A DNA stretch of 43,536 bases from assembly GCA_023409535.1 (NCBI GenBank), contig JAEYGZ010000043.1:1-43536 (forward strand), written 5' to 3'. This document shows positions 32,537 through 39,947 of the stretch, one piece after another. How positions within the stretch are numbered: the first letter of the stretch is position 1; every line of letters begins with the position of its first letter. Source of the stretch: Bacillota bacterium (GTDB taxonomy: Bacteria; Bacillota; Clostridia; Lachnospirales; Lachnospiraceae). The position numbers and the translations under genes are program-made. The notes under the pieces are model-generated. The model did no database searches, had not been told where the DNA came from, and was given only the letters and a program-made list of their open reading frames with translations.

Positions 32537-33700
32537 TTAATCCTTCAAAGCAGCAGCCGCTTCTTCCTCGGTATCAGCAAAAACAAATTTATATAGTTCA
32601 ATTCTATTCTTTTCCCAATCTAAAACGATGGGATAGGTAATTCCATTATATTTCTTAGGGGCATCAAAAGCTCCGTCAACCGGAATACGGAAGGTATCTA
32701 ATGACGTCATTTTATTCTCAACCACATCCGACATCGCTTTTTCTATCTGATCTTGTGTTAAGTTTGTTGTCACATATCCCAGGCCTTCTTTTGTGACCGA
32801 AAGAATTTTCAACAGGTTTTTGGGTGAGGTATAGCTGTCAAATATGGCCTTTAAGGCCCTTTGTTGACGTACAATACGACCATAATCGTTATTTGCGCCG
32901 CCCAGCGTCTTCACCTTTCGTACGCGTACATAACCCATTACCTGATTACCGTTGAGATGATTAACACCTTCTTTTACATTACGATATTTCTTTTTCGATA
33001 TGTAATTAGTGGTGTTAAGATACTTTGCTTCTTCTTTTCCAAGCTCGATTGTTACACCGCCTACCAGATCGACTATTTTCTCAAAGGATTTAAAATCAAC
33101 AGATACATAACCATCGATCTGGACCTTATAATTCCTTTCCACCGTATCAACCAGCAACCTCGCTCCACCCCTCGCATAAGCGGAATTCAACTTATTCGGT
33201 TTATATCCCTGTATATCAACATAGCTGTCTCGCAGCAGTGAGGTGAGCTTCAGGGTATTGTCTTTGGTATTAATGGAAGCAATCATCATTGAATCGGTAT
33301 TTCTTGCTCCTCCGAATTCTTCGATGCCAAAGATCAGATAATTCGTAACATAATCTTCCTTCCTGGCTCCATTGGCATGCGCCGTATCACCGGCTTCTTC
33401 ATATTCCTTGATAATTTCTTCATTGTTCATATTATGAAAGGCAAAGCTGCTTGCGGATTTATAGATAAGACTTCGTCCGGGCTTTGTCCCAATGATTAAT
33501 ACAATCAGGAGCAGAAGTGTCATTACTATAATACCGGCTATTTTTAAAGCCCGATGTTTTTTCTTCTTTCTGGAAGGAGTCCTCTTTGGAGGCTGCGGAG
33601 CGCTTTCCCGCTCATTCTCAGTTTCATTCTCATTCTCATTTTCATTCATGATATCAAGTACCTGCTGCTTTAGTAAATCTTCTTCGTATCTATTTGACAT
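32537..33700 (-). CDS. LytR-CpsA-Psr (LCP) family cell-envelope protein
   Basis: LCP enzymes transfer undecaprenyl-linked glycopolymers such as teichoic acid or capsule onto peptidoglycan outside the membrane. This 387-residue protein has a cytoplasmic tail (about 1-50) with an Asn-Glu repeat and a Lys-rich patch, one membrane segment (about 52-72) and an outer LCP domain with NTDSMMIASI, SLLRDSYVDI and the Lys/Arg-rich KPNKLNSAYARGG. GGTGAT precedes the ATG. It is co-transcribed with the YkvA-like gene. Which polymer it attaches is not evident. Confidence 0.94.
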   Translation of the reverse strand: MSNRYEEDLLKQQVLDIMNENENENETENERESAPQPPKRTPSRKKKKHRALKIAGIIVMTLLLLIVLIIGTKPGRSLIYKSASSFAFHNMNNEEIIKEYEEAGDTAHANGARKEDYVTNYLIFGIEEFGGARNTDSMMIASINTKDNTLKLTSLLRDSYVDIQGYKPNKLNSAYARGGARLLVDTVERNYKVQIDGYVSVDFKSFEKIVDLVGGVTIELGKEEAKYLNTTNYISKKKYRNVKEGVNHLNGNQVMGYVRVRKVKTLGGANNDYGRIVRQQRALKAIFDSYTSPKNLLKILSVTKEGLGYVTTNLTQDQIEKAMSDVVENKMTSLDTFRIPVDGAFDAPKKYNGITYPIVLDWEKNRIELYKFVFADTEEEAAAALKD

Positions 33701-33828
33701 TTTATCACCATTTCCATATTTTTTATAAACTTTATCAGGTTATCTACCCTTCTAATTATTGACCATAAAATGCTTTCTGTCAACTTATAACGAATTATCT
33801 GTTTTTTCCATATATGTGATAAAATATA

Positions 33829-34020
33829 TTAATCCGCTAATAAATAAGGCTTTGCCAAATCATAATAACCTTTTGACCCTATGGAAATAGCTTCAAAGTA
33901 TTGATTCTTTAATTCATCTTCTTTTTGCGCCGTACTCAATTGAAGAAACCATGGTTCATTCATGGTTTCTTCTTTAAATGATGTGCAGATACTTATCCGG
34001 CATACCTTACTTACTGGATT
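33829..34020 (-). pseudogene. protein-like open frame without a proper start, possible remnant
   Basis: Within the 540-base gap 33701-34240, leftward codons stay open from 34020 to a stop at 33829 (63 codons). The C-terminal 44 residues from an internal ATG at 33963 include FLQLSTAQKEDELKNQYFEA and end YDLAKPYLLAD, which looks like real protein. No ribosome site stands before that ATG, and the frame is closed just upstream by a stop. A perfect 12-base inverted repeat (33942-33953 with 33961-33972) lies inside it. It may be the tail of a decayed gene; the family is not recognised. The rest of the gap shows nothing clear. Confidence 0.3.
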
Positions 34021-34240
34021 TCATAATTTCTCCCTGTTTATTTATCAAAATATCCCAAAATTCTCACATAATTTTCAATTAATATAGCCTCCAAAAGGTC
34101 ATTTTCGCATAAGATATACAGATATTTCCTCAAAATCAATCATATTACTTATTAGAAAGTTTGTAAATATTATTCATGATCTTGTTAAATAAATAATAAT
34201 ATGGTGACAATAAGGAAAATAAATGAAATGAGGTGACATA

Positions 34241-35446
34241 ATGGTAGTAAATCACGGAGCAGCAGCTAATACTGCACATATCACGAAGACCTTTTATAAA
34301 AATCTTTTGCGGAAATTATTCACCACGACCTGCAAGATCCGTTTCTGGGATGGGGAAGAAATTAAGCTTGGTAAGGGACGCAGTAAATTTACAATCATAT
34401 TTCATGAACCCCTATCTGTATCCGATATCATCTCCAGTCCATCGGTAACTCTGGGTGAAGCATACATGCATAAAAAGCTTGAGGTTGACGGCAGCATCCG
34501 GGACGTAATCGAGGCATTATATAATAATCCAAACAGCTTTTTAAGGTATAAAGGCAAGTTAAGCAAGCTTGTTAAACCGGTTAATAATTCTATTAAAAAC
34601 AGCAAGGATAACGTCAGCCATCACTATGATATCGGCAATGATTTTTATCAGTTGTGGCTGGATAAATCCATGACCTATTCCTGCGGCTATTTTAAGACAA
34701 AAGATGATACCTTGGAACAAGCACAGATAAATAAGGTCGATCATATCCTAAAAAAGCTTGATCTGAAGGAAGGGAATACCTTACTTGATATCGGCTGCGG
34801 ATGGGGAGAATTGATTATTACTGCGGCGAAAAAATATAAGGTCCATGCCTTAGGCGTTACCTTAAGCTCCGAACAGATGGAAAAAGCCAATAACCGCATT
34901 AAGGCAGAAGGGCTGGAAGATCTTGTTGAAGTCAAGCTTTTGGACTACCGCCACATCAAAGACCAGCAGTTTGACCGTATCGTCAGTGTAGGAATGATTG
35001 AACATGTGGGGAAAGACTATCTTCATGAATATTTTTCCGTAGTCAACCGCCTGCTGAAGGATGGCGGAATATCCCTCCTGCACTGTATTACAAGCATGAA
35101 GGGAGGAACCAACCGGTGGATTGATAAATATATCTTTCCGGGCGGATATGTTCCTTCCATCCCCGAACTGATTAACCATATTACCAAGGAATCCTTCCAC
35201 TTGATTGATGTAGAGAGTTTAAGAAGGCATTATTGCAGAACACTGGAGCACTGGGCGAATAACTTCGAGAATTCTATTTCAGAAATTGAAAAAACAAAGG
35301 ATGAATCCTTTATACGAATGTGGAGACTCTATTTAAACTCCTGTGCCGCATCCTTCCATACAGGAAATATTGATATTCATCAGTTTGTTTTTTCCAAGGG
35401 ATTGGCTGACGAACTTCCCTGGACCAGAGATTACCTGTATCAATAA
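34241..35446 (+). CDS. cfa: cyclopropane-fatty-acyl-phospholipid synthase
   Basis: This 401-residue SAM-dependent enzyme adds a methylene bridge to unsaturated fatty acyl chains of membrane phospholipids. It shows an N-terminal lipid-binding domain, then HHYDIGNDFYQLWLD, YSCGYF, the SAM loop LLDIGCGWGE and SVGMIEHVG. GAGGTGA lies just upstream of the ATG. It is monocistronic and its product protects membranes in acid, solvent and stationary phase. A hairpin follows the stop. Confidence 0.96.
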   Translation: MVVNHGAAANTAHITKTFYKNLLRKLFTTTCKIRFWDGEEIKLGKGRSKFTIIFHEPLSVSDIISSPSVTLGEAYMHKKLEVDGSIRDVIEALYNNPNSFLRYKGKLSKLVKPVNNSIKNSKDNVSHHYDIGNDFYQLWLDKSMTYSCGYFKTKDDTLEQAQINKVDHILKKLDLKEGNTLLDIGCGWGELIITAAKKYKVHALGVTLSSEQMEKANNRIKAEGLEDLVEVKLLDYRHIKDQQFDRIVSVGMIEHVGKDYLHEYFSVVNRLLKDGGISLLHCITSMKGGTNRWIDKYIFPGGYVPSIPELINHITKESFHLIDVESLRRHYCRTLEHWANNFENSISEIEKTKDESFIRMWRLYLNSCAASFHTGNIDIHQFVFSKGLADELPWTRDYLYQ

Positions 35447-35458
35447 GCAATCGTTCCC

Positions 35459-35494
35459 AAGGGGTTGTTGCAAAGTGCCTTTCAACATCCCCTT
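35459..35494. terminator. terminator between convergent cfa and dapB-like gene
   Basis: AAGGGGTTGTTG (35459-35470) and CAACATCCCCTT (35483-35494) pair with one mismatch around a 12-base loop. T-rich sequence (ATTTCAGTTTTATTTA) follows on the + strand and AA-TT bases on the other, so it mainly ends cfa. Confidence 0.65.
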
Positions 35495-35507
35495 ATTTCA
35501 GTTTTAT

Positions 35508-36260
35508 TTATGCCATAAGCTCAGAGATTGCCTCTTCCATACTGTATAAGCACTTTTTCTTGCCCATGATCCACCTGGCAGCATACAGCGCTCCTTGTCC
35601 GAAGGCTCCTCTGTCCAGGGATTCATGCTTTATCCGTATCGTTTGATTGGGAAGCCCGAAGATAACCTCATGGGTACCGACAATCCCACCCGCACGGATA
35701 GATTTTATGTGGTCCTCTCTGTCCAGCCCCAGATCGTCGGCGATGCGCAATGCGGTACCGGATACACTCTTCTTCTCTTTAAAATGCTCTTCCACAATAT
35801 CTATATCCGCATCCGGTATAATCTTCTTCAGTAGCTTGGTAGCCTCAATCAGGAAGTTAATTCCGACGGTGATATTCGGTGAATACAGTACTGCAGTTTC
35901 TTTACTCAGTTCCGTCAGCTGGCGAAACTCCGTCTCACTGTAATCGGAGATGGCAGAAACAATACGAATGCCGTACCGGGCTGCTTTTTTATATTCCGAG
36001 ACAGAGCTTTTATCGGAAAAGTCTACGATAATATCAACCATATTTTCTTCAAAGAAGTTCTCGACATCGATATGCGCAATGGAATAGATTTTTCCTTCCT
36101 CGTAGGGTAAGCCCAATACGCGGCTTGCGAAGCTGCCTTCCTCCTGCATGGACTTTCTGATTACCCAGCATAATTCAAACTCCTTATCCTTCAGTATCTC
36201 CTTCGCTACTACGGAACCGGTCCGTCCAAACCCAAATAAACCAATTCTAATCCTGTTCAC
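35508..36260 (-). CDS. DapB-like dihydrodipicolinate reductase with altered active site
   Basis: The 250-residue protein has the DapB architecture: an N-terminal Rossmann fold (IRIGLFGFGRTGSVVAKEI), VDFSDKSSVSEY in place of the usual DFT segment, and a C-terminal half with SIRAGGIVGTHEVIFG and GALYAARWIMGKK. The catalytic segment, normally ExHHxxKxDAPSGT, reads EEHFKEKKSVSGT: the first His, the Lys and Ser-Gly-Thr remain, the second His is Phe and one residue is missing. DapB makes tetrahydrodipicolinate for lysine and for diaminopimelate in the wall; activity here is uncertain. The start is GTG 36260 with GGAGG upstream. No other lysine genes are near, and it is controlled by a c-di-AMP riboswitch. 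Confidence 0.82.
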   Translation of the reverse strand: MNRIRIGLFGFGRTGSVVAKEILKDKEFELCWVIRKSMQEEGSFASRVLGLPYEEGKIYSIAHIDVENFFEENMVDIIVDFSDKSSVSEYKKAARYGIRIVSAISDYSETEFRQLTELSKETAVLYSPNITVGINFLIEATKLLKKIIPDADIDIVEEHFKEKKSVSGTALRIADDLGLDREDHIKSIRAGGIVGTHEVIFGLPNQTIRIKHESLDRGAFGQGALYAARWIMGKKKCLYSMEEAISELMA

Positions 36261-36304
36261 ACTATATTCCTCCTTTTCACAGTAATATCCCTATAGATAC
36301 AGAC

Positions 36305-36333
36305 AAAAAAAGCTACAGAGAAATCCCTGCAGC
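36305..36333 (-). terminator. riboswitch expression-platform terminator
   Basis: Read leftward, GCTGCAGGG and CTCTGTAGC form a nine-base stem (two G-U pairs) with a four-base loop, followed directly by seven T. It sits between the c-di-AMP aptamer and the dapB-like start, 44 bases before the GTG, so aptamer folding should decide whether transcription continues. Confidence 0.85.
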
Positions 36334-36394
36334 CTGGTTTTATTGAATACAATAAACTAAAGTATAGCCATATACCCTTTAAATTTCTCTTCTT

Positions 36395-36500
36395 ACACTT
36401 ACGAGATTAGCTGACGGATTCGGATCGAAAAGATAACCCTGCACAAAATGTGATTCACCCCAAATAATTGGTTCTCCCGCTCCATAAATGGATTCAGTGT
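36395..36500 (-). ncRNA. ydaO/yuaA-type c-di-AMP riboswitch aptamer
   Basis: The leftward strand carries the conserved ydaO core in order: GAGCGGGAGAACCAA, TTTGGGGTGAATC, AGGGT, then CCGAATCCGTCAGCTAATC and TCGTAAG. The outer stem is ACACT (36496-36500) with AGTGT (36395-36399). These blocks are diagnostic of the aptamer that binds cyclic di-AMP and usually turns genes off. A promoter lies 30 bases upstream and a terminator 62 bases downstream, giving a full switch for the dapB-like gene. Typical targets are wall hydrolases and potassium or osmolyte transporters, so this target is unusual. Confidence 0.92.
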
Positions 36501-36529
36501 GTATTCCTTTATTCAGTTTTATTACTTGT

Positions 36530-36558
36530 ATTCTATCATACAAGCTCCATTATATCAA
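36530..36558 (-). promoter_or_regulatory. promoter of the riboswitch transcript
   Basis: -35 TTGATA (36553-36558), a 17-base spacer and -10 TAGAAT (36530-36535) place the start near 36523, some 23 bases before the aptamer. It lies only 12 bases after the sod stop, so sod read-through could also enter the riboswitch. Confidence 0.7.
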
Positions 36559-36569
36559 GGAAATAGAAA

Positions 36570-37193
36570 TTAATATTTATGGCGGAGCTCATAGTTTCTT
36601 GCAACCTTGTTCCAATCCACTGCCTCGAAAAATGCTCTCACATAATCGGCCCGCAGATTCTTATATTTCAGATAATAAGCGTGTTCCCAGACATCAATAC
36701 CCAGGATCGGCTGCCATACTCCCTCCGTCTCCAGTAAAGGATTATCCTGATTGGCACTGGCCATAATCTGCAGCTTGCCTTCCGCATCTGCCGCAAGCCA
36801 TGCCCAGCCGGAACCGAACTGCCCTATTGCCGCTTTGCTGATTTGCTCCTTAAATGAGGCAAATGAGGAGAATGTATCATTGATTTTATCCGCCAGTACA
36901 CCGGAGGGTTCTCCTCCTCCATTTGGTGCAAGGTGATCAAAATACAGGTTATGGTTATAGAAACCGCCTCCGTTGTTACGGATAACAGTTTTCGTATCCT
37001 CCGCGGCACTCTTTTTCCAGTTAACCAGAACATCCTCAATTGATTTTCCAGTGATACCGGCCTTTTCAGCGGCGTCGTTTAAATTCTTCGTATATGCTGC
37101 ATGATGCTTTGTGAAATGAGTTTCCATCGTCAAGGCATCAATATGTGGCTCCAGCGCGTTAAATGAATATGATAATTTGATTTGTTCAAACAT
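36570..37193 (-). CDS. sodA: Fe/Mn superoxide dismutase
   Basis: The 207-residue cytoplasmic enzyme dismutates superoxide. Metal ligands are visible: His26 in ETHFTKHHAAY, His in GGGFYNHNLYF, and Asp and His in GIDVWEHAYY. The residues that separate metal types favour manganese: Gly-Gly-Gly before the second His, and Gln in SANQDNPL. The metal is still an inference and cambialistic use is possible. The start is ATG 37193 with GGAGAA upstream; the longer frame to 37226 has no support. It is monocistronic with a strong promoter and a palindrome in the leader. Confidence 0.95.
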   Translation of the reverse strand: MFEQIKLSYSFNALEPHIDALTMETHFTKHHAAYTKNLNDAAEKAGITGKSIEDVLVNWKKSAAEDTKTVIRNNGGGFYNHNLYFDHLAPNGGGEPSGVLADKINDTFSSFASFKEQISKAAIGQFGSGWAWLAADAEGKLQIMASANQDNPLLETEGVWQPILGIDVWEHAYYLKYKNLRADYVRAFFEAVDWNKVARNYELRHKY

Positions 37194-37248
37194 AAGCAAT
37201 TCTCCTTTCAAAGAAACATACCTCAATAAAATGATAAGTAAAATCTAT

Positions 37249-37266
37249 GGTTAGTTATAACTAACC
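37249..37266 (-). promoter_or_regulatory. 18-base perfect palindrome in the sod leader
   Basis: GGTTAGTTATAACTAACC reads the same on both strands and lies just downstream of the predicted sod start site, 56 bases before the ATG. It could be a repressor operator, for example for a metal- or redox-sensing regulator, or a 5' stem that stabilises the message. The TTAG/CTAA arms recall DtxR-type sites, which is only a hint. Confidence 0.5.
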
Positions 37267-37279
37267 TCCTTGTAATTAT

Positions 37280-37308
37280 AATATATCACATGATATTCTC
37301 ATTGTCAA
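37280..37308 (-). promoter_or_regulatory. sod promoter
   Basis: -35 TTGACA (37303-37308), a 17-base spacer and -10 TATATT (37280-37285) form a near-consensus leftward sigma-A promoter, with the start near 37273. Confidence 0.75.
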
Positions 37309-37365
37309 CACAATTTATATTGTATACAATTTATTTGTATAAGATCATTGCCGTCTGTAATAAAG

Positions 37366-37399
37366 GAAAGGAGAGTGCCGCAATCGTCACCCTCCTTTC
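37366..37399 (-). terminator. terminator of the PadR operon
   Basis: GAAAGGAGAGTG (37366-37377) and CACCCTCCTTTC (37388-37399) pair over 12 bases with one G-T pair and a ten-base loop. Read leftward it is followed by CTTTATT. It lies 70 bases after the HAAS-SEDS gene and before the sod promoter. Confidence 0.65.
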
Positions 37400-37469
37400 A
37401 TAACCCGATACGAACTGCCGCTATTATTTTTGTCCTTTAATCACAGCCTGTCTTTCGGATGGCTTATGC

Positions 37470-38936
37470 CTACTGTAAGGCTTTTCTGGCATTCTTACTC
37501 TCTTCTTTGACCACTCTGTCATAACGATAGGCAGAGCAAGCCAGTCCGGCCAATATCATATTTGTTGTGATACTGCTGATTCCTTCTGAGATAAAAGGAA
37601 AATTACAGAACCAGCCGAACTGGTACCCCAGATTTCCCATAGTATACACTATCATTTGCAGTATCAGCGCTATCATGCAGGAAAAAGCTATGACCTTTCC
37701 CATTTTATTCTTGATCATAACAACCATTCGGATTAACACCCCATATGCGGTTAATATAATCCCCATCAGAACAAAGGCCGGAAGCCACCCATATTTTAAT
37801 ATCCAGTATGCAATTCTGTAATCATTTTGATAATGCTGCGGCATAATATTTTCCAGCTTGACACTCCCGGCATCAACAAATTGCATCTTATATTTATAGT
37901 GAAACGCATCAATATTGTCAAAATACCAGTCATCCGTATAATAGCCCATCAGCTCCTCCTGGGTTAGATTGACTGTTCCTGTTATTTCCGCTTTGTTTAA
38001 CAAGCTTTTTATTAAGACACTGTTATAAGCATCATCCCAATAGTCCTGCGCTACCTTTTCCGGATAAAAACACTGTTCCATCATATAAGTCCAATCTCCT
38101 CGAAAGGATACTGCAAATATTGCGGTTACAACTCCCAGACTCAGCATCCAGGCAAACAGCTGGTTTCTGATTTTTCCTTTCAACATTCCTCTTACAATCA
38201 TGTAGAGCAATGCAACGTATACTGATAGAGTTAATATCAGATTGGCCGTCAAAATATAATCGTTTACCAGCCTCGTTGAAATACCTATGATACTGGCAAG
38301 CAATCCTGTGATTGCCAGGAATGGTATGTACTTTTTATTTCGATTAAAATAGATAATTACAACAGCAGCCGGAATACAGAGTAATTCCGCTGCAAATAGG
38401 ACGGATATGCTTGTCAGCCAAAATGGTATATCCGATATCATTTGCATACGCAAAATCAGAAATACCAGATATAACCCCCATATTCCTATAATAGCAGCTA
38501 AAAATTTTTTACTGTGCTTTACCAGCTTCTGATAACCAAAGTAATATACAATGGTAAAGACGATGAAGCCAAATAGGAAGTAGAAAATGCCGGAGAACCA
38601 AAATCCGCTGTCTGTAACCATCATTAATCGTAAATTTCCCAATAATCCGATTGCTAATAAAGCCATAACCAGATGAACTGCCGGTTGATTCTTTTGCAGC
38701 TTGCGAGCTTCATTTAAGCGAACTCCGATCTCAACAGCATCCCCCATTTCTTCGGCAGCCTTATCCCATGCTTTTAAATCATCCATTCCCTGACTTACAT
38801 ATTCTGCTTTTCTGTCTTCCATATGTGCAGCTAACTCTTCCTTTATTTCATCCCTCACCGGTTTATATTGTATCTGCTCGGCCACATCCTCAAGAAATAA
38901 TTCCGCTTTGTTAGAAGCCCCATGCTGCTGTTCCAT
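37470..38936 (-). CDS. HAAS-domain fused to a divergent SEDS (FtsW/RodA-like) membrane protein
   Basis: This 488-residue protein has an N-terminal HAAS/permease-prefix domain (about 10-85, AELFLEDVAEQ, ELAAHMEDRKAEY, KAAEEMGD), which usually accompanies PadR regulators, and then about ten membrane segments. The C-terminal part resembles SEDS glycosyltransferases: a large outer loop, then NDYRIAYWILKYGWLPAFVL with Asp372 where FtsW/RodA have their essential Asp, and NFPFISEGISSITTNMILAGL, matching the PLPFISYGGSS motif. It may polymerise or handle lipid II-like precursors, or be a non-catalytic relative. The start at 38936 follows GGAGG and overlaps padR by 26 bases, so it is coupled to it. 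Confidence 0.78.
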   Translation of the reverse strand: MEQQHGASNKAELFLEDVAEQIQYKPVRDEIKEELAAHMEDRKAEYVSQGMDDLKAWDKAAEEMGDAVEIGVRLNEARKLQKNQPAVHLVMALLAIGLLGNLRLMMVTDSGFWFSGIFYFLFGFIVFTIVYYFGYQKLVKHSKKFLAAIIGIWGLYLVFLILRMQMISDIPFWLTSISVLFAAELLCIPAAVVIIYFNRNKKYIPFLAITGLLASIIGISTRLVNDYILTANLILTLSVYVALLYMIVRGMLKGKIRNQLFAWMLSLGVVTAIFAVSFRGDWTYMMEQCFYPEKVAQDYWDDAYNSVLIKSLLNKAEITGTVNLTQEELMGYYTDDWYFDNIDAFHYKYKMQFVDAGSVKLENIMPQHYQNDYRIAYWILKYGWLPAFVLMGIILTAYGVLIRMVVMIKNKMGKVIAFSCMIALILQMIVYTMGNLGYQFGWFCNFPFISEGISSITTNMILAGLACSAYRYDRVVKEESKNARKALQ

Positions 38937-39261
38937 ATTCCCTGCCTCCAATCACATGATTTACCGCTTTCTGATAAACAGCCCATTCTTTTGTCTTATC
39001 CTCTAAGATTCTCAGTCCGCCTCCGGTGATATGGTAATACTTGCGCACTCTTCCTGTTTCAGCTGCTTTTTCATAGCTTTCAACAGCTCCTTCCGTTTCC
39101 AGCGTGTGTAAAACAGGATATAAGGTCCCTTCCTTTAATGAAAATACATTTTCACTTCTGGCCTCCAGCTCTTTTATCATCTCATAGCCATACCTATCCT
39201 GCTCTTCCAGCAGCTTAAGGAGCAGCATCGATATACTGATGTTCATAAGCTTTTTATCCAT
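38911..39261 (-). CDS. PadR-family transcriptional regulator
   Basis: This 116-residue winged-helix repressor has the typical start MNISISMLLLKLLEEQDRYGYEMIKEL, the recognition segment SLKEGTLYPVLHTLETEGAV and the wing GRVRKYYHITGGG. AAGGAGAATAA precedes the ATG. Its 3' end overlaps the HAAS-SEDS gene, and PadR-HAAS pairs are a known module in which the HAAS protein is the target. Palindromes based on TAGGTA cover its own promoter, so it probably represses the operon. Confidence 0.93.
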   Translation of the reverse strand: MDKKLMNISISMLLLKLLEEQDRYGYEMIKELEARSENVFSLKEGTLYPVLHTLETEGAVESYEKAAETGRVRKYYHITGGGLRILEDKTKEWAVYQKAVNHVIGGREYGTAAWGF

Positions 39262-39277
39262 ATTCGTTATTCTCCTT

Positions 39278-39328
39278 ATACCTAGATTTGATAGGTATTA
39301 TTATACCTAGGTTACCTATGTATGTCAA
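39278..39328 (-). promoter_or_regulatory. padR promoter with ATACCTA/TAGGTAT operators
   Basis: -35 TTGACA (39323-39328), a 17-base spacer and -10 TATAAT (39300-39305) match consensus. ATACCTA (39278-39284) and TAGGTAT (39292-39298) form a perfect inverted repeat with a seven-base centre just after the -10, and further ACCTA/TAGGT half-sites fill the spacer (39304-39318). This suits binding by two PadR dimers and tight self-repression. Confidence 0.72.
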
Positions 39329-39435
39329 TCTATTTATTTAACGAGCCACATAATTTAACCTGCTTCAACTCCTCTTCGATCTGTCACCTGCCCGTGACTT
39401 AGTCACACACAGGAATGTAAGTCAGGGAGGTCTCG

Positions 39436-39458
39436 GCATATGATGAACTATAATTAAT
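39436..39458 (+). promoter_or_regulatory. conserved promoter-like block of the first Gly/Cys-rich gene
   Basis: GCATATGAT (39436-39444) followed by CTATAATTAAT (39448-39458) recurs, slightly changed, in front of the second paralogue (39908-39930). CATATGAT resembles -10 boxes used by sporulation sigma factors, while TATAAT could serve sigma-A; the sequence alone does not decide. Confidence 0.45.
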
Positions 39459-39486
39459 CATTGATAATTAATCAGGAGGTAAATTT

Positions 39487-39705
39487 ATGAGTGATCTTTC
39501 ATCAGCATCTTGTTACAGAGGAGATAAATGCGACAATGGCTTCAGTCCGATTTTCTTAATTCTTATTCTATTGCTCTTAGGCGGAGGGGATAACGGCTTA
39601 TTCGGAGGCCTGGGATGCGGCGACGGCTGTGGCTGCAATAATGGCGGTTTGGGCGGTATTTTACCAATCATCTTAGTACTATGCTTATGCGGCGGAATCT
39701 TCTAA
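39487..39705 (+). CDS. small Gly/Cys-rich membrane protein (chorion class high-cysteine type), copy 1
   Basis: This 72-residue protein has a polar start MSDLSSASCYRGDKCD, a hydrophobic stretch SPIFLILILLLLGGG, a central Gly/Cys-rich turn GGLGCGDGCGCNNGG and a second hydrophobic stretch GGILPIILVLCLCGG. It is built as a hairpin of two membrane segments joined by a flexible Cys-rich loop. Seven Cys are present. AGGAGG stands before the ATG. A second copy follows 242 bases downstream. Small proteins of this kind are common in Clostridia under the name chorion class high-cysteine protein; no function is established, and a link to sporulation or envelope is inference. Confidence 0.72.
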   Translation: MSDLSSASCYRGDKCDNGFSPIFLILILLLLGGGDNGLFGGLGCGDGCGCNNGGLGGILPIILVLCLCGGIF

Positions 39706-39907
39706 AGACGAACACAAAAGAGGCATACTCCAGGTTCAAAGCTTCAGCAATGCAATATAAGGGTATATTGCAAAGGATCGATTTTCTTCTATACTCATTT
39801 CATAAAGAACTTACACTAAATATTTCTTCCTTTTTCGGGAAATATGAAAAAAAATGTATCCTTCTGTGATATAGTTACAAAAAAAGACGTAATATAATCA
39901 GCAAGCT

Positions 39908-39930
39908 GCATATGATAGTCTATAATAATT
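39908..39930 (+). promoter_or_regulatory. conserved promoter-like block of the second Gly/Cys-rich gene
   Basis: GCATATGAT (39908-39916), three bases, then CTATAATAATT (39920-39930) repeats the arrangement found upstream of the first copy. The remaining gap 39706-39907 shows no supported gene. Confidence 0.45.
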
Positions 39931-39947
39931 AATTAGGAGGCTCTATT

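Noticed and set aside
36488..36766. 92-codon + strand frame starting in the sod-dapB gap
   Set aside because: It is antisense to the c-di-AMP aptamer and to sod; the RNA element explains the conservation there.
39681..39869. 62-codon + strand frame after the first Gly/Cys-rich gene
   Set aside because: It starts inside the preceding gene in another frame, has no ribosome site, and is not shared by the paralogous copy.
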